A stretch of DNA of 34,696 nt, taken from a virus. Positions 16,519 through 25,163 of the stretch are shown here, one piece after another. The stretch covers positions 1 to 34,696 of IMG/VR virus record IMGVR_UViG_3300022227_001926; one strand, given 5' to 3'. A program made the position numbers and the translations under genes. The notes under the pieces were generated by a model. That model searched no databases. It had not been told where the DNA came from and saw only the letters and a list, made by a program, of their open reading frames with translations. Position 1 is the stretch's first letter. Every line of letters begins with the position of its first letter.

Positions 16519-18564
16519 TTATGCAGTAATGTTTTCCTCACTTTCCACTGGAATACTTCCATTGGTGGAGGGTTTATCAAAATCGAGTTCGCATGTATCA
16601 TTATTGCAGAAGCGTTCTACGATCGCTTCATTGCCTTTAACCTGTCTAAAGGTTAGGTAGCCTAACGGCTCTACCATATTGTAGTATTCTTTTTCCGTTA
16701 TTTCTTCATAAGGCATTTGACGATAAGCGCCAGTAGCTGTCTTTGGTAAAAAGGATATGCCTTTTAATTGGTATTGAAAATAATTAAGAGCGGATGCTAT
16801 TTGATGGCCTTCTGTTTCTGGGTCGAACGTTACTGTACATGAGACTTGATTATCAGCCCAATTTCTTTGCATAAAAGCGGCTAAGCTAAGCTGTTCCCAC
16901 ATAGACACGTCTGATACGGTACGAATACCTTCACCTACATCCACAGGAATTTCTACAACCATTGTAGTATCTTCACTGCCATAAGCAGGCTCAACTTTAT
17001 AATTAGCATTTTTTAGTGGGCCAATTAGCGGAGACAGTTTAGACAGACGTATACGTCGTATATAAAAACGACTTTCAGGATAATGTAAGCCTGGTGTAGC
17101 GCCGGCTAATAATGATACAGTTCCGGAAGGTTTAACAGATGTTGTTTTAATACTTCGTGGAACAGCGAGCCAATCTGAGTATTGTTTATCATACCCTTGA
17201 ATGGTATCATATCCTAATTCTAACCATTTTTTTAATTCTCCTTGGCCACGACAAGTTATAAATTGTGCGATACCACTAACCGAGCATCCAATCCGCCGGT
17301 TTCGTAGCATTACTCTATTAGTCTCTGGCCAGTGTGTTTTTCCTAAGGTAACAGTTTTAGCATATAAATATGCATATTTTAAGGTTTTTAAATAGTCATC
17401 TAAAGTTTCATGGTTGGTTGGAAACGTTTCTACTAAGCAACATAATTCATATGATTCAAGAGACTGTTCTAAACATGGATTGCCTCCCGCAACTCGTTGA
17501 TCTTTACGATCAGCTCCATTACGCATACGTGAATAATTTTGCATATTAGCTAGCCACGCAAATCCAGGCTCACCATTGTCATTTATACGCTCCGCCGCCT
17601 TAGTATAGTCCATACCTAATTCTGCAAAAACAGAATTATTACTGGTCCACCCATAATCTTCGCGCTGAGGGTTCACTTTATAATTTTTCAATTGAATGTA
17701 CTCATCACTAGTCATATCACCAAATACAATTTCAGCTGTTCGTCGTACATTACCTGCAACAACACACTTGCCTATAAGATTCATCACATCTACAATGGTA
17801 GTTAGGGTTATAGGAGATCCAGCGTTTACATTTAATTGTTTTGTAATTTGTTGATGGAGCGATTTTAATGGCTTGTGCCCAGAAGACACGCCTCCAAAAC
17901 CTTTTATTGGTTGGCCTTCCCCACGAATTAGACTATAGTCAAATGTTAGAGGAGCTGTTCCTAAAAAGTATGATTCCAGTAGTAAGCGTAAACTTTCTAC
18001 CCACCCTTCTCTAGAGTCAGGTATTTGATAACAGTCTGTTGGCCGGGAAGTGTTTGCACCTTTAATTAGTATTTGCTCCGCTCCTTTGGTGTCAAACCCA
18101 ACGCCTACTCCTAACATACTTGCATCCATTAGAAAGCAAAAAGGTTTTGATAGATCATCTTTTAATGTCGCCGTACTAACAAATGCACAATTATTTAAAG
18201 CAGCGAAAAGTCCTCGCTCTTCAGTAATGGCAGTTCCCATAGCCCATAAACCTCTACCTGGAGGTAAAAATTTCATATTAAATATTCTATCATACATTTC
18301 TTGAGCAGAACGTTGGGCTTGCCAAGCATTCCATCCAAGTTGATGTGAATCAATCCAAGTTTTTTGCATGTTGTAAGTTCCTTCCACAACACGGCGGACA
18401 GTTTCCCACCAATTTTCATTTTTATTATCTGATTTTACACGGCTATAGGTTCTCATATATACGAGTTCACCTAAGCCATTGAACCCAAAAGGTGGGCGTT
18501 TTCTTTTATATTTTTCGACGAATGTGTCGGTTATTTCAAACTTTTTATAATCTTGATTAATCAT
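16519..18564 (-). CDS. nrdJ: Class II (B12-dependent) ribonucleoside-triphosphate reductase
   Basis: A 681-residue monomeric reductase. Cys126 (NNCAF), the NPCLE active-site motif with Asn362, Cys364 and Glu366, Cys375 in the following ELCCLVE stretch, and the GTVSLLAG nucleotide-site segment match the Lactobacillus-type adenosylcobalamin RTPR. A C-terminal CNNDTC pair serves re-reduction. It makes dNTPs for phage replication without NrdA/NrdB partners. All 14 Trp codons are TGG. It overlaps the short gene upstream by eight bases and ends before a T-run terminator. Confidence 0.92.
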   Translation of the reverse strand: MINQDYKKFEITDTFVEKYKRKRPPFGFNGLGELVYMRTYSRVKSDNKNENWWETVRRVVEGTYNMQKTWIDSHQLGWNAWQAQRSAQEMYDRIFNMKFLPPGRGLWAMGTAITEERGLFAALNNCAFVSTATLKDDLSKPFCFLMDASMLGVGVGFDTKGAEQILIKGANTSRPTDCYQIPDSREGWVESLRLLLESYFLGTAPLTFDYSLIRGEGQPIKGFGGVSSGHKPLKSLHQQITKQLNVNAGSPITLTTIVDVMNLIGKCVVAGNVRRTAEIVFGDMTSDEYIQLKNYKVNPQREDYGWTSNNSVFAELGMDYTKAAERINDNGEPGFAWLANMQNYSRMRNGADRKDQRVAGGNPCLEQSLESYELCCLVETFPTNHETLDDYLKTLKYAYLYAKTVTLGKTHWPETNRVMLRNRRIGCSVSGIAQFITCRGQGELKKWLELGYDTIQGYDKQYSDWLAVPRSIKTTSVKPSGTVSLLAGATPGLHYPESRFYIRRIRLSKLSPLIGPLKNANYKVEPAYGSEDTTMVVEIPVDVGEGIRTVSDVSMWEQLSLAAFMQRNWADNQVSCTVTFDPETEGHQIASALNYFQYQLKGISFLPKTATGAYRQMPYEEITEKEYYNMVEPLGYLTFRQVKGNEAIVERFCNNDTCELDFDKPSTNGSIPVESEENITA

Positions 18565-18772
18565 TAATTTTTATGATTACCTTTATTTCGTTAGTTGGTA
18601 CGTACACATCATGTAAAACAGTTGCAGGATAGTCATCTAGTACTGCTGCGACATTATGTGGCACCATCTTTGTATACACTTCATTATGCTCTGGAATATG
18701 ACCTATGCCATTGAACATAGAGGTAATAATTTGATACACAGAAGTTTTATTAGGAATTATTTTTATAAACAT
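18557..18772 (-). CDS. Small protein of unknown function (71 aa)
   Basis: A 71-residue protein with alternating beta-type segments and several His/Val/Tyr residues. No motif recognised. The ATG follows an AACCAG at 18784-18789 and overlaps the end of recU when TGA is read through there. Its stop overlaps the start of the reductase, so it belongs to the same transcript and may assist nucleotide metabolism. Confidence 0.6.
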   Translation of the reverse strand: MFIKIIPNKTSVYQIITSMFNGIGHIPEHNEVYTKMVPHNVAAVLDDYPATVLHDVYVPTNEIKVIIKIND

Positions 18773-19212
18773 AGGTCTAAATACTGGTTAATATTGGTAA
18801 GTCATTTTTGTTTAAAATCTTTAATTGGTATCGATTTTCGTGTATTTCCATACCAATATTTTTTGACAATTGATAGTGGAGTTACAAATGCTTCATCTTC
18901 ATATAGCTGAGTAAAATGTATAAGGAAAAATCCGATACCACCTAGCTCTTCAACTATTTCTAAATAATTTAGTTGATGATCATGTATATTTGATAGGGGG
19001 AAACTTGTTTTGCTTTTTGTTTCTTTAGCGTCAAAAGCGATAAACTTACCACCCTTTATAAGCCCTGTATAATCTACAGTTGATTGCTGAGCAATCAATC
19101 CCTTTCGTGTATATAATATAGGTACCGGCACCTTTAATATCAAGGCTTCTTTTGCTTTTCGATACTTTAAATTGGCCTTATTAGCCCGTTTTTCTAATTG
19201 ATTAACTTTCAT
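18763..19212 (-). CDS. recU: RecU-type Holliday junction resolvase
   Basis: About 149 residues. The core VDYTGLIKGG, FDAKETKSKTSFPL and HDHQLNYLE at residues 47-88 matches RecU, with the Asp/Glu-x-Lys metal site in FDAKET. RecU is typical of Bacillota and Mollicutes and of their phages. A TGA at 18802 follows FKQK; reading it as Trp extends the protein by 13 residues to TAA 18763-18765, overlapping the next gene by ten bases. Both ends are possible; the extended one fits the code used elsewhere. The start overlaps the end of the sulfotransferase gene. Confidence 0.85.
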
Positions 19213-19831
19213 TTAAATAAAACTCTGTTTCCACTTTAATGGGAATGCCCATTTTACTTAAAATAGGCCCAGTTATATTAGGGGTATATTGAACAAATAG
19301 AACCTCCTTAAAGTTTTGCTCCAAGAGTTGTATAAGATCTTCTATCTCGAAATACCAAGAGCTATTATCTGCATAGTAGGGCGAACCGCTATCGTTAGTA
19401 GCGCGGCTTATACGTATAAGGTACGCTATTCAGGATTTTTTCCAATCTTCTTTTTCTCTAATACAAAGAAGGGGAATTAATTTGTAATTTTCAGGAAATA
19501 ATTTTATAAGTTGGTCTATCTCCGCCTGCATTCTAATGAAATCTAACCCTTCATCCGAGAAAATAAAATTGCTATGCTTGCTATTAGTCAGGAAGTGGCT
19601 AATCTTATTTTGTGTTTTTTTTCGTAACTCATGTCGCTTTGGGACAGGTGCAGTGGCGTTAATTACTTTATTCCTTAGGACACATTGACCTAACTCGGTA
19701 TGCCTACCGTTTGGTTTGTGCATATAATCAAAGTCGACCTTATTAAGCCTGTCAGTATTTTCTATAAAAAACTTTTGGATAGAGGTAGTCCCAGTTTTGT
19801 GACACCCAAAATGTATAAATATTTTTTTCAT
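19202..19831 (-). CDS. Sulfotransferase (TGA read as Trp)
   Basis: A 209-residue protein. The N-terminal P-loop-like PAPS-binding motif HKTGTTS is at residues 11-17, immediately after a beta strand (IFIHFGC), as in sulfotransferases. The frame reads through TGA at 19430 (context KKS-W-IAYL) to TAA 19202-19204; without recoding a third of the protein would be lost. It would transfer sulfate from PAPS to a sugar or other acceptor. It ends a cluster of glycosyltransferases and methyltransferases, so a phage or host surface glycan is the likely acceptor. Confidence 0.8.
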
Positions 19832-20344
19832 TTACTCTGGTTTTTGTCACCAAGCTGTTTGCCATTCTGAGCCATCCCTATTTTTATAATTAAAGGTGCC
19901 TGTATAATCAGGGCCTTTAGTTACTGTTTTAGGTCAGGACTTTAATTTATCTATGGCTGGTTGATATCCAGGTCTTTCAGCATTATCAAGCATTAAAAAT
20001 CCATTAGGTTTTAATAGTCGTATAGAGTCCAATACACATGCAATTCTATCTCGTCCATCAACTAAGATAAGGTCAAAAGACTCATCTTCGAATTCAGAGC
20101 ATACAGTGTTGCATGGCCGTGAAACATGTTTTACTAACGTATTGCTTGGGGTACTTTTTTGTATTTTAGTAGCCCAATTTAAGTCATGTTCTATTGAAAT
20201 TAATTTATTAACTTGTGGTGCTAACCATTTGGTGGAGCCTCCACAGCCAAATTCTAAAATATCAGCATTAGGATTCTTTTCTAAAAATGTTTCTAAAAAA
20301 ATAACTGCACCTTTTGTTAATCACGGGTATCCAGTATTATACAT
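19832..20344 (-). CDS. SAM-dependent methyltransferase hidden by three TGA Trp codons
   Basis: A 170-residue protein appears only when TGA at 20321, 19934 and 19847 is read as Trp; with standard stops no meaningful protein is left. It carries motif I EFGCGGST at residues 31-38 and an LVDGRDR strand at 94-100, followed by LLKPNGFLMLDN, the class I methyltransferase pattern. The contexts GYP-W-LT and TAW-W-QKPE suit Trp. Its ATG overlaps the stop of the upstream gene (TAATG) and its TAA touches the sulfotransferase ATG. It probably modifies a sugar made by the neighbouring glycosyltransferases. Confidence 0.78.
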
Positions 20345-20871
20345 TATTTTGTCTCCATATATTTTATAGAAGTTATATTTGATCCCTGAACATTCTTCTC
20401 GCCTAGGCATTCAACTGTATAGCCCAGTTCCCTAAACGTAGCTCCATCATAATGTGAGACATGCTCCTCATGTGGATTATTATGAAGATGCCCTTGCTTA
20501 TAAATTCCCCATGGACACCCAAGTAAAATAATATTTTTACAAATCTCTTCTAGCTTACTTAAAGTTGCGGCAAGCTCTGTTTTTTGAATATGTTCAGGGC
20601 CGTGCCACCAAATAATATTATCATATATAATATCCGTATCTACATTTCTGACATCGCCGTGTATCACCTTATGAACAAAATCTAAAGTTTTTAAGTATTT
20701 AATATTAGGCTCAAAAATTTCAAGAACGGTAATTTGTGCATTACTATTTTTTAATGGGACTGATAAGTCAAATCGATCTGTCCTAGCTCCTACATATAAT
20801 ACAGAAGCATTGTTTGTGAATAGATTTGGTGCCAGTCGATTAATACTATCTAATCTATTTATAGGTAACAT
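20344..20871 (-). CDS. Class I methyltransferase-like protein
   Basis: A 175-residue protein with a Rossmann-type start (VLYVGARTDRFD, about residues 24-35), an acidic second strand (ITVLEIFEPN) and a GDVRNVD motif at 71-77, as in SAM-dependent methyltransferases. The His-rich region HLHNNPHEEHVSHYDG at about 128-143 is unusual and might bind metal. The ATG follows AACCAGAGAAATAA. It sits between a glycosyltransferase and the second methyltransferase gene, so sugar or polyketide-like O-methylation is plausible. Confidence 0.7.
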   Translation of the reverse strand: MLPINRLDSINRLAPNLFTNNASVLYVGARTDRFDLSVPLKNSNAQITVLEIFEPNIKYLKTLDFVHKVIHGDVRNVDTDIIYDNIIWWHGPEHIQKTELAATLSKLEEICKNIILLGCPWGIYKQGHLHNNPHEEHVSHYDGATFRELGYTVECLGEKNVQGSNITSIKYMETK

Positions 20872-21729
20872 TTATTTCTCTGGTTTTCCTAATGTTTTAT
20901 CAGGCATATGAAACTCATACACTGCAGTTTTATTCGGAGTATTTTCATACCATTCCGGACAGTATTGGTTTTTTTTCCACCACTCTCCTCCTGGATTCCA
21001 TTTACCCCTCATTTCCCCAATATTCTGTATTCGACCTACGTATGGATGAACTTCTACCCTGTCTCGTCTATAGTAATGATTAAAAGGTCTCGCCCAGGAA
21101 CCTTGGTCACTGATTGTGTTGTTTTTTAGCCAGGCTTCATTATAGGTATCGGTTCCAAACCCGCTACCACCTCCAAGACTTCCAAATATCCCTAGTTTTG
21201 AAGCACTTATTTCCTCATAGATACGCCTAAATAAACCAAAGCCCCAACAACTAAACCATGAACACAGATAAGTTTTGCCTAGATTCTCACTAATATTATG
21301 CCTCTCTGGTGTGCGATTATAACCGGCTATTGAAAAAACTTCTGGGTCTGACTTAAAAGTTTTATTAGCCCATTCCATATACAACAAAAGATCTTTGGCT
21401 GGAACAGTGTCATCTTCTAGATGAATTACGAAGTCAGTGTCTGGGTCGTTAAATGCTTTGTCCAAAATTAAACGTGTATTACCAGCGCATCCAATATTTT
21501 TAGGCTGTAATACTAGAGTTTTAATTTGTTTATTTTTATATAAAGGACTTTGTTCTATACGTTGTTGCATTGCTTGTTGAGCTATATTTTGGCTTTGTTT
21601 TTTGACTCCACCGTCTATAGAAATATGTAGTATATACTCTTCAATATTTATACATTGTTCAAGCGCACTCAACATTGTATCAAAGTAATCAGGACGTTTC
21701 CAAGCTTTAATTGCAATAATTTTATTCAT
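20872..21729 (-). CDS. Glycosyltransferase, GT-A fold
   Basis: A 285-residue enzyme. The N-terminal AIKAWKRPDYF and the HLEDDTVPAKD segment with metal-binding acidic residues Glu105-Asp107 resemble GT-A glycosyltransferases of the GNT-I (GT13-like) type. Later SWFSCWGFGLF and GSWARPFN segments fit the acceptor side. It should transfer a sugar from a nucleotide donor. It overlaps the end of the upstream glycosyltransferase by eight bases. All ten or so Trp codons are TGG. Confidence 0.8.
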   Translation of the reverse strand: MNKIIAIKAWKRPDYFDTMLSALEQCINIEEYILHISIDGGVKKQSQNIAQQAMQQRIEQSPLYKNKQIKTLVLQPKNIGCAGNTRLILDKAFNDPDTDFVIHLEDDTVPAKDLLLYMEWANKTFKSDPEVFSIAGYNRTPERHNISENLGKTYLCSWFSCWGFGLFRRIYEEISASKLGIFGSLGGGSGFGTDTYNEAWLKNNTISDQGSWARPFNHYYRRDRVEVHPYVGRIQNIGEMRGKWNPGGEWWKKNQYCPEWYENTPNKTAVYEFHMPDKTLGKPEK

Positions 21730-22975
21730 TAGTAAGTAGTTGTCTCCATTGATTTTTGATGGCTGCTACTGCAGTGCGTTTTTCCAGAATAGCTCCGCCT
21801 TTGATTGCCTCTGCTTTCCAATGTGCATACCTATCTTTTACTTGTTGTATGCAATCAATAACAGATTCCATTTTAGGTTCAAACTGAATGCCTCGTGCTT
21901 GGTCAACATCAGCATTGCCAGAATACTTGGCGGTAGGTTGTGCTTCACACTCAACCCATAAAATACCTGGAACATCTAATAAATCTAAATGACTAGTATT
22001 TTTTGATAAAATAACTGGGGTACCTTGCATCAGTGCTTGTCTAGGAGTTATACTGTATGCCTCACCAGCAGAAATAAAAATATAACAATTTAAAGTAGAC
22101 CACCATTGAGAAAAGTCAGCATCTGTGAGTGTTTGATTATTTAACTCAACTTGTGCTGAGTTATCTTTAAATACTTTATTAAATGTCTCTAGCATTGGTG
22201 CTGTATTAGCATGTTTACGTGAGTGAATTTTAAGTAGATCATTTGGTTGGCGGGCCTTATTAAATGCTTTAAGGATCACATCTACCTTCTTACGTTCCCA
22301 TAAACCTCCTGAAAAGCCAAAGATAAATTTATCTTGACTGCCTAGTGCTTGAATTTTATAGTAGTTAGCAAAATGCTCCACTAGGATCACACTCTGTGTT
22401 GGATAGGCTTGTTGAAGTTGTTGTTGTAACCATGTATTTGTTACAATAATATGGTCATAAAGAGTGATAAATGGTTCCAGTTGTGACATGTCCGCACTCT
22501 CCCACATTAAATAAAGATATAACGTCGCTTGTAATTGCTTTTTAAATTTAAAAAAATCAAGAAAATTGTTGGAGTATTCTTGAGGTAAGGGCCCACAAAA
22601 TCCACCTAGATTAATTAGTTTACTTCTCATAAATGGGTCGGGAGTTTGAATGTGTTTATTCTCTTTAGCACGGTACTTCGCTACCCAAAGTAAATCTTGT
22701 TTATATCTCTCCATGGTTGCGACGTCTGTATTCGGCAGATCTTGTAAAAAACCATGCATAAACGGTCGTCTATCTGTAGGTGTAGCAAAAGAAACATTTT
22801 TATATTCACAAAAAATGTTGTCAAACAGATTAGGTAGATGGCTGCCAATTCCATCAGCTCGTCGCACAAACCCACGTAAAATAAGTGGTGGCTCAGTATA
22901 CAGTTTTGTCGTTGTATCCTGATAGTGTAAGTTTGTTATATACCCTTCTAAATCGACTTGTTCGTGTTGTTTCAT
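21722..22975 (-). CDS. Glycosyltransferase, GT4-like (GT-B fold)
   Basis: A 417-residue protein. The C-terminal half has FIFGFSGGLWERKKVD, a strand with donor-binding basic residues, then CYIFISAGEAYSITPRQALMQGTPVIL, the E-x7-E-like pattern of GT-B retaining enzymes. The N-terminal half carries the acceptor domain. It would add a sugar during modification of virion or host glycans. It is the first gene after a strong hairpin and begins the glycan cluster. The start follows AACCTAATTT. Confidence 0.8.
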   Translation of the reverse strand: MKQHEQVDLEGYITNLHYQDTTTKLYTEPPLILRGFVRRADGIGSHLPNLFDNIFCEYKNVSFATPTDRRPFMHGFLQDLPNTDVATMERYKQDLLWVAKYRAKENKHIQTPDPFMRSKLINLGGFCGPLPQEYSNNFLDFFKFKKQLQATLYLYLMWESADMSQLEPFITLYDHIIVTNTWLQQQLQQAYPTQSVILVEHFANYYKIQALGSQDKFIFGFSGGLWERKKVDVILKAFNKARQPNDLLKIHSRKHANTAPMLETFNKVFKDNSAQVELNNQTLTDADFSQWWSTLNCYIFISAGEAYSITPRQALMQGTPVILSKNTSHLDLLDVPGILWVECEAQPTAKYSGNADVDQARGIQFEPKMESVIDCIQQVKDRYAHWKAEAIKGGAILEKRTAVAAIKNQWRQLLTNE

Positions 22976-22997
22976 AAATTAGGTTGAGTAAAGTTAA

Positions 22998-23021
22998 GAG
23001 GGCTGATAAAAATCAGCCCTC
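22998..23021 (-). terminator. Hairpin terminator after the DUF669 gene
   Basis: GAGGGCTGAT and ATCAGCCCTC form a perfect 10-bp stem with a 4-base loop. On the minus strand it lies just after the DUF669 stop and is followed by a modest T-rich tract. It separates the recombination genes from the glycan cluster. Confidence 0.75.
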
Positions 23022-23036
23022 CGAATCTAGGATTAA

Positions 23037-23486
23037 TTACGCGAATAATTTGTCAGCAGGAGCTGCATTAGTTGTTGTAGTTGTAGCTGTGCTTGAACTA
23101 TCAAGCCCAGAAAATCTACTCATAACATTTACAGCATTGCCTTGATTATTGTTCTTAATCTCTACAAACACACTTGCAGTAAGACCTAGCATTTGACCCG
23201 CAACTTCTGTTTCATCTACATCATCGGCATCAATAGTCTTGCTACCAGCTGCTTTTAGAAAATTATATAGATAAACGTACGCTTTAGGGGTTAAGGTAAA
23301 GTTATTCCATAACTTACGACCTTTATATTGCCCGTCAGTGACTGCAAATTGTGCACTTATCATTTGTGTTCCTGTAGAGGCTGTTCTAAGGTCAGCCTTT
23401 TCTACAACAACATTATATCTATCTTCAGGTAAAGCCTCAAAACTTCCGCCAGAGTTTTCACCTATATTTTTAAAGTTAATTCCCAT
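23037..23486 (-). CDS. DUF669-family ssDNA-binding-like protein
   Basis: A 149-residue protein. FEALPEDRYNVVVEKADLR and the GQYKGRKLWNNFTL strand are typical of the DUF669 family, which accompanies Sak4-like and other recombinases in phages and is thought to be an OB-fold SSB-like protein. A Thr-rich linker precedes a short tail ending KLFA, reminiscent of SSB tails. It lies directly downstream of the Sak4-like ATPase. AACCAGGAAACTAAAATG provides the start. Confidence 0.82.
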   Translation of the reverse strand: MGINFKNIGENSGGSFEALPEDRYNVVVEKADLRTASTGTQMISAQFAVTDGQYKGRKLWNNFTLTPKAYVYLYNFLKAAGSKTIDADDVDETEVAGQMLGLTASVFVEIKNNNQGNAVNVMSRFSGLDSSSTATTTTTNAAPADKLFA

Positions 23487-23505
23487 TTTAGTTTCCTGGT
23501 TGGTG

Positions 23506-24426
23506 TTATATATTATTTAGATCTCTAATAAAAAGACCTGCTTCATCATCCTTCAAATCTAAGAAACTATCTACTAGATAGTCACTTTTAAGTTTAGACA
23601 TTACTTGTTGCTCACCTAACTTCTTTACGAGGCTAGATAATTTTTGTAATGACGTGTCTATTATTCCTGCAGTACGAACTGTTTTTCCATTAAAGACAAC
23701 ATCAGTCGTCCTATGTGATAGGCCGTCAAGCGCCTCTTGTTGGTTAAATACAACCGGTTCTCGTTCTAAACCATCTATCCCTAAATGTTTAACCATTTCT
23801 TGATAGTTAAATTCAAAGTCGGGTGGTAAAGAATTTGTTCGATCTTTATGTGTAATGGCTTTTCGCACCCCTTCATCATCTTTGACTAACTCTAATACAG
23901 TATCAAACATGTAAGGCAGGCCCTTAGGCCCATCGGGTTGTGTGCCAATAACTTGCATAAATTCAGATTTATCAGTACTATATAATAGCTTTGATTTAGC
24001 AGTTACGATAATGTTTAAATCTAAAGCTAATAGTTTGTGTACAATACCACGTACTTCTGCATTCATTGTTTTGTAATCGATTGGTTGAATTACATAGTTT
24101 GGATTTCCAGTTTTAACTTTCATACGACTTAATTGAATGTCTTGAATTTTATCCCAAATATTAGAGAAAGAATCAATTATCAATGTTTTAAAGTCCGCAG
24201 GATCTTTTAACAGCTCATCCAAGGCTTGATTAATTCTGCTTGGTTCTGCTGTATCAAGTCGTTGAAATGTAAATTTGTCACCATAATGTTCCGAGCCTCG
24301 TTCGGTATCAATTATGGCCGGGCTTGGAAAGTGTAAACTGGTGACAGTTTTACCCGTTCCGGTATCACCATAAATATACATCTTTAATCGGGTGCCTTTT
24401 GCGGCAGCCTGTTCAAATAAGCTCAT
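23506..24426 (-). CDS. Sak4-like RecA-type ATPase
   Basis: A 306-residue P-loop ATPase: Walker A GDTGTGKT at residues 20-27, then PAIIDTERGS at about 36-45 and Walker B KTLIIDSFSN. This is the compact RecA-core type used by phages for single-strand annealing or strand exchange (AAA_24/Sak4). Its C-terminal domain is unrecognised. A DUF669 protein follows, the usual partner, and a DnaQ-like exonuclease precedes it. Together they form the phage recombination module. Confidence 0.85.
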   Translation of the reverse strand: MSLFEQAAAKGTRLKMYIYGDTGTGKTVTSLHFPSPAIIDTERGSEHYGDKFTFQRLDTAEPSRINQALDELLKDPADFKTLIIDSFSNIWDKIQDIQLSRMKVKTGNPNYVIQPIDYKTMNAEVRGIVHKLLALDLNIIVTAKSKLLYSTDKSEFMQVIGTQPDGPKGLPYMFDTVLELVKDDEGVRKAITHKDRTNSLPPDFEFNYQEMVKHLGIDGLEREPVVFNQQEALDGLSHRTTDVVFNGKTVRTAGIIDTSLQKLSSLVKKLGEQQVMSKLKSDYLVDSFLDLKDDEAGLFIRDLNNI

Positions 24427-24444
24427 ATATTTTAAGTACCTTGA

Positions 24445-25098
24445 TTAGTGTTTAATATATTGTGTTAACAGTTTATAGATTTCATAGGTAGAGTCTACAT
24501 CTTTTAAACAGTACTCTGCTATTTCATCGATTTTTCCAGCATGGTAATAGGCTTCCACATCTTGTGCTTTCACTTCACCTGTTTTCGGTGAAGGAACCTT
24601 AAATAAGTCACATGCTAGATCTAAGGATACAACGTTGAATCGGTCCCAGTCTGCAAGGATCATCTGTACATCAAAATGTGGATACTTTTGAAAGCGTCTT
24701 AGCTCTAAAAAGTCTTTACTTGTAGCTCTTATACCATGTTTTATTGAACGTTTGATTATCCATGGGACATCGAACCCTAGTCCATTGTAATGTACATATT
24801 TTCCGGTGTGTTTTGAGGCGATACCTCACCACCGTGTTAATATATCTTGCTCTGAACCGGTTAGTGCTACAGAATCAAACTTTCCTGTGGTAAGAACCTT
24901 TTTAATACCAATACAAACGATTTCTCCAAGGAACGGGGAGGTTCCCATTGTCCGTCGCCGTGTCTCATCATAATCTTCATGTTCTAAGTAATTAGTACCA
25001 AGAAGGCGTGTTAATCGGGTATTTAGGTAGGCTGCTTGTGAGTCGGTAAGAGATTCTTTTTGTGGAATTGTTTCTATATCAAATACAATAATATCCAA
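24445..25098 (-). CDS. DnaQ-like 3'-5' exonuclease (TGA read as Trp)
   Basis: A 217-residue protein starting at TTG 25098 (no in-frame ATG lies upstream before a stop). Exo motif I VFDIET (Asp7, Glu9), a YNGLGFDVPW motif II and EYCLKDVDSTYEIY motif III fit the DEDDy group related to polymerase B exonuclease domains. A TGA at 24826 is read as Trp (TRW-W-GIA); otherwise motifs II and III would be lost. It sits in front of the Sak4/DUF669 pair. AACCAGAAAACTAAA precedes the TTG. Confidence 0.82.
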
Positions 25099-25134
25099 TT
25101 TAGTTTTCTGGTTTGAAGTTAATTATTATACTTT

Positions 25135-25163
25135 AATATAAGTTGCTTTTAACTCTTTTGCAA
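25135..25163 (-). promoter_or_regulatory. Possible minus-strand promoter ahead of the exonuclease
   Basis: TTGCAA (25158-25163) and TATATT (25135-25140) are 17 bases apart on the minus strand, in the 65-base gap between the MBL hydrolase and the exonuclease. A 6-bp inverted repeat AGTTGC/GCAACT overlaps the -35 box and could be an operator. Confidence 0.45.

Noticed and set aside
20106-20369. Plus-strand open frame in the region 20106-20369
   Set aside because: The minus strand there holds the methyltransferase with class I motifs when TGA is read as Trp.
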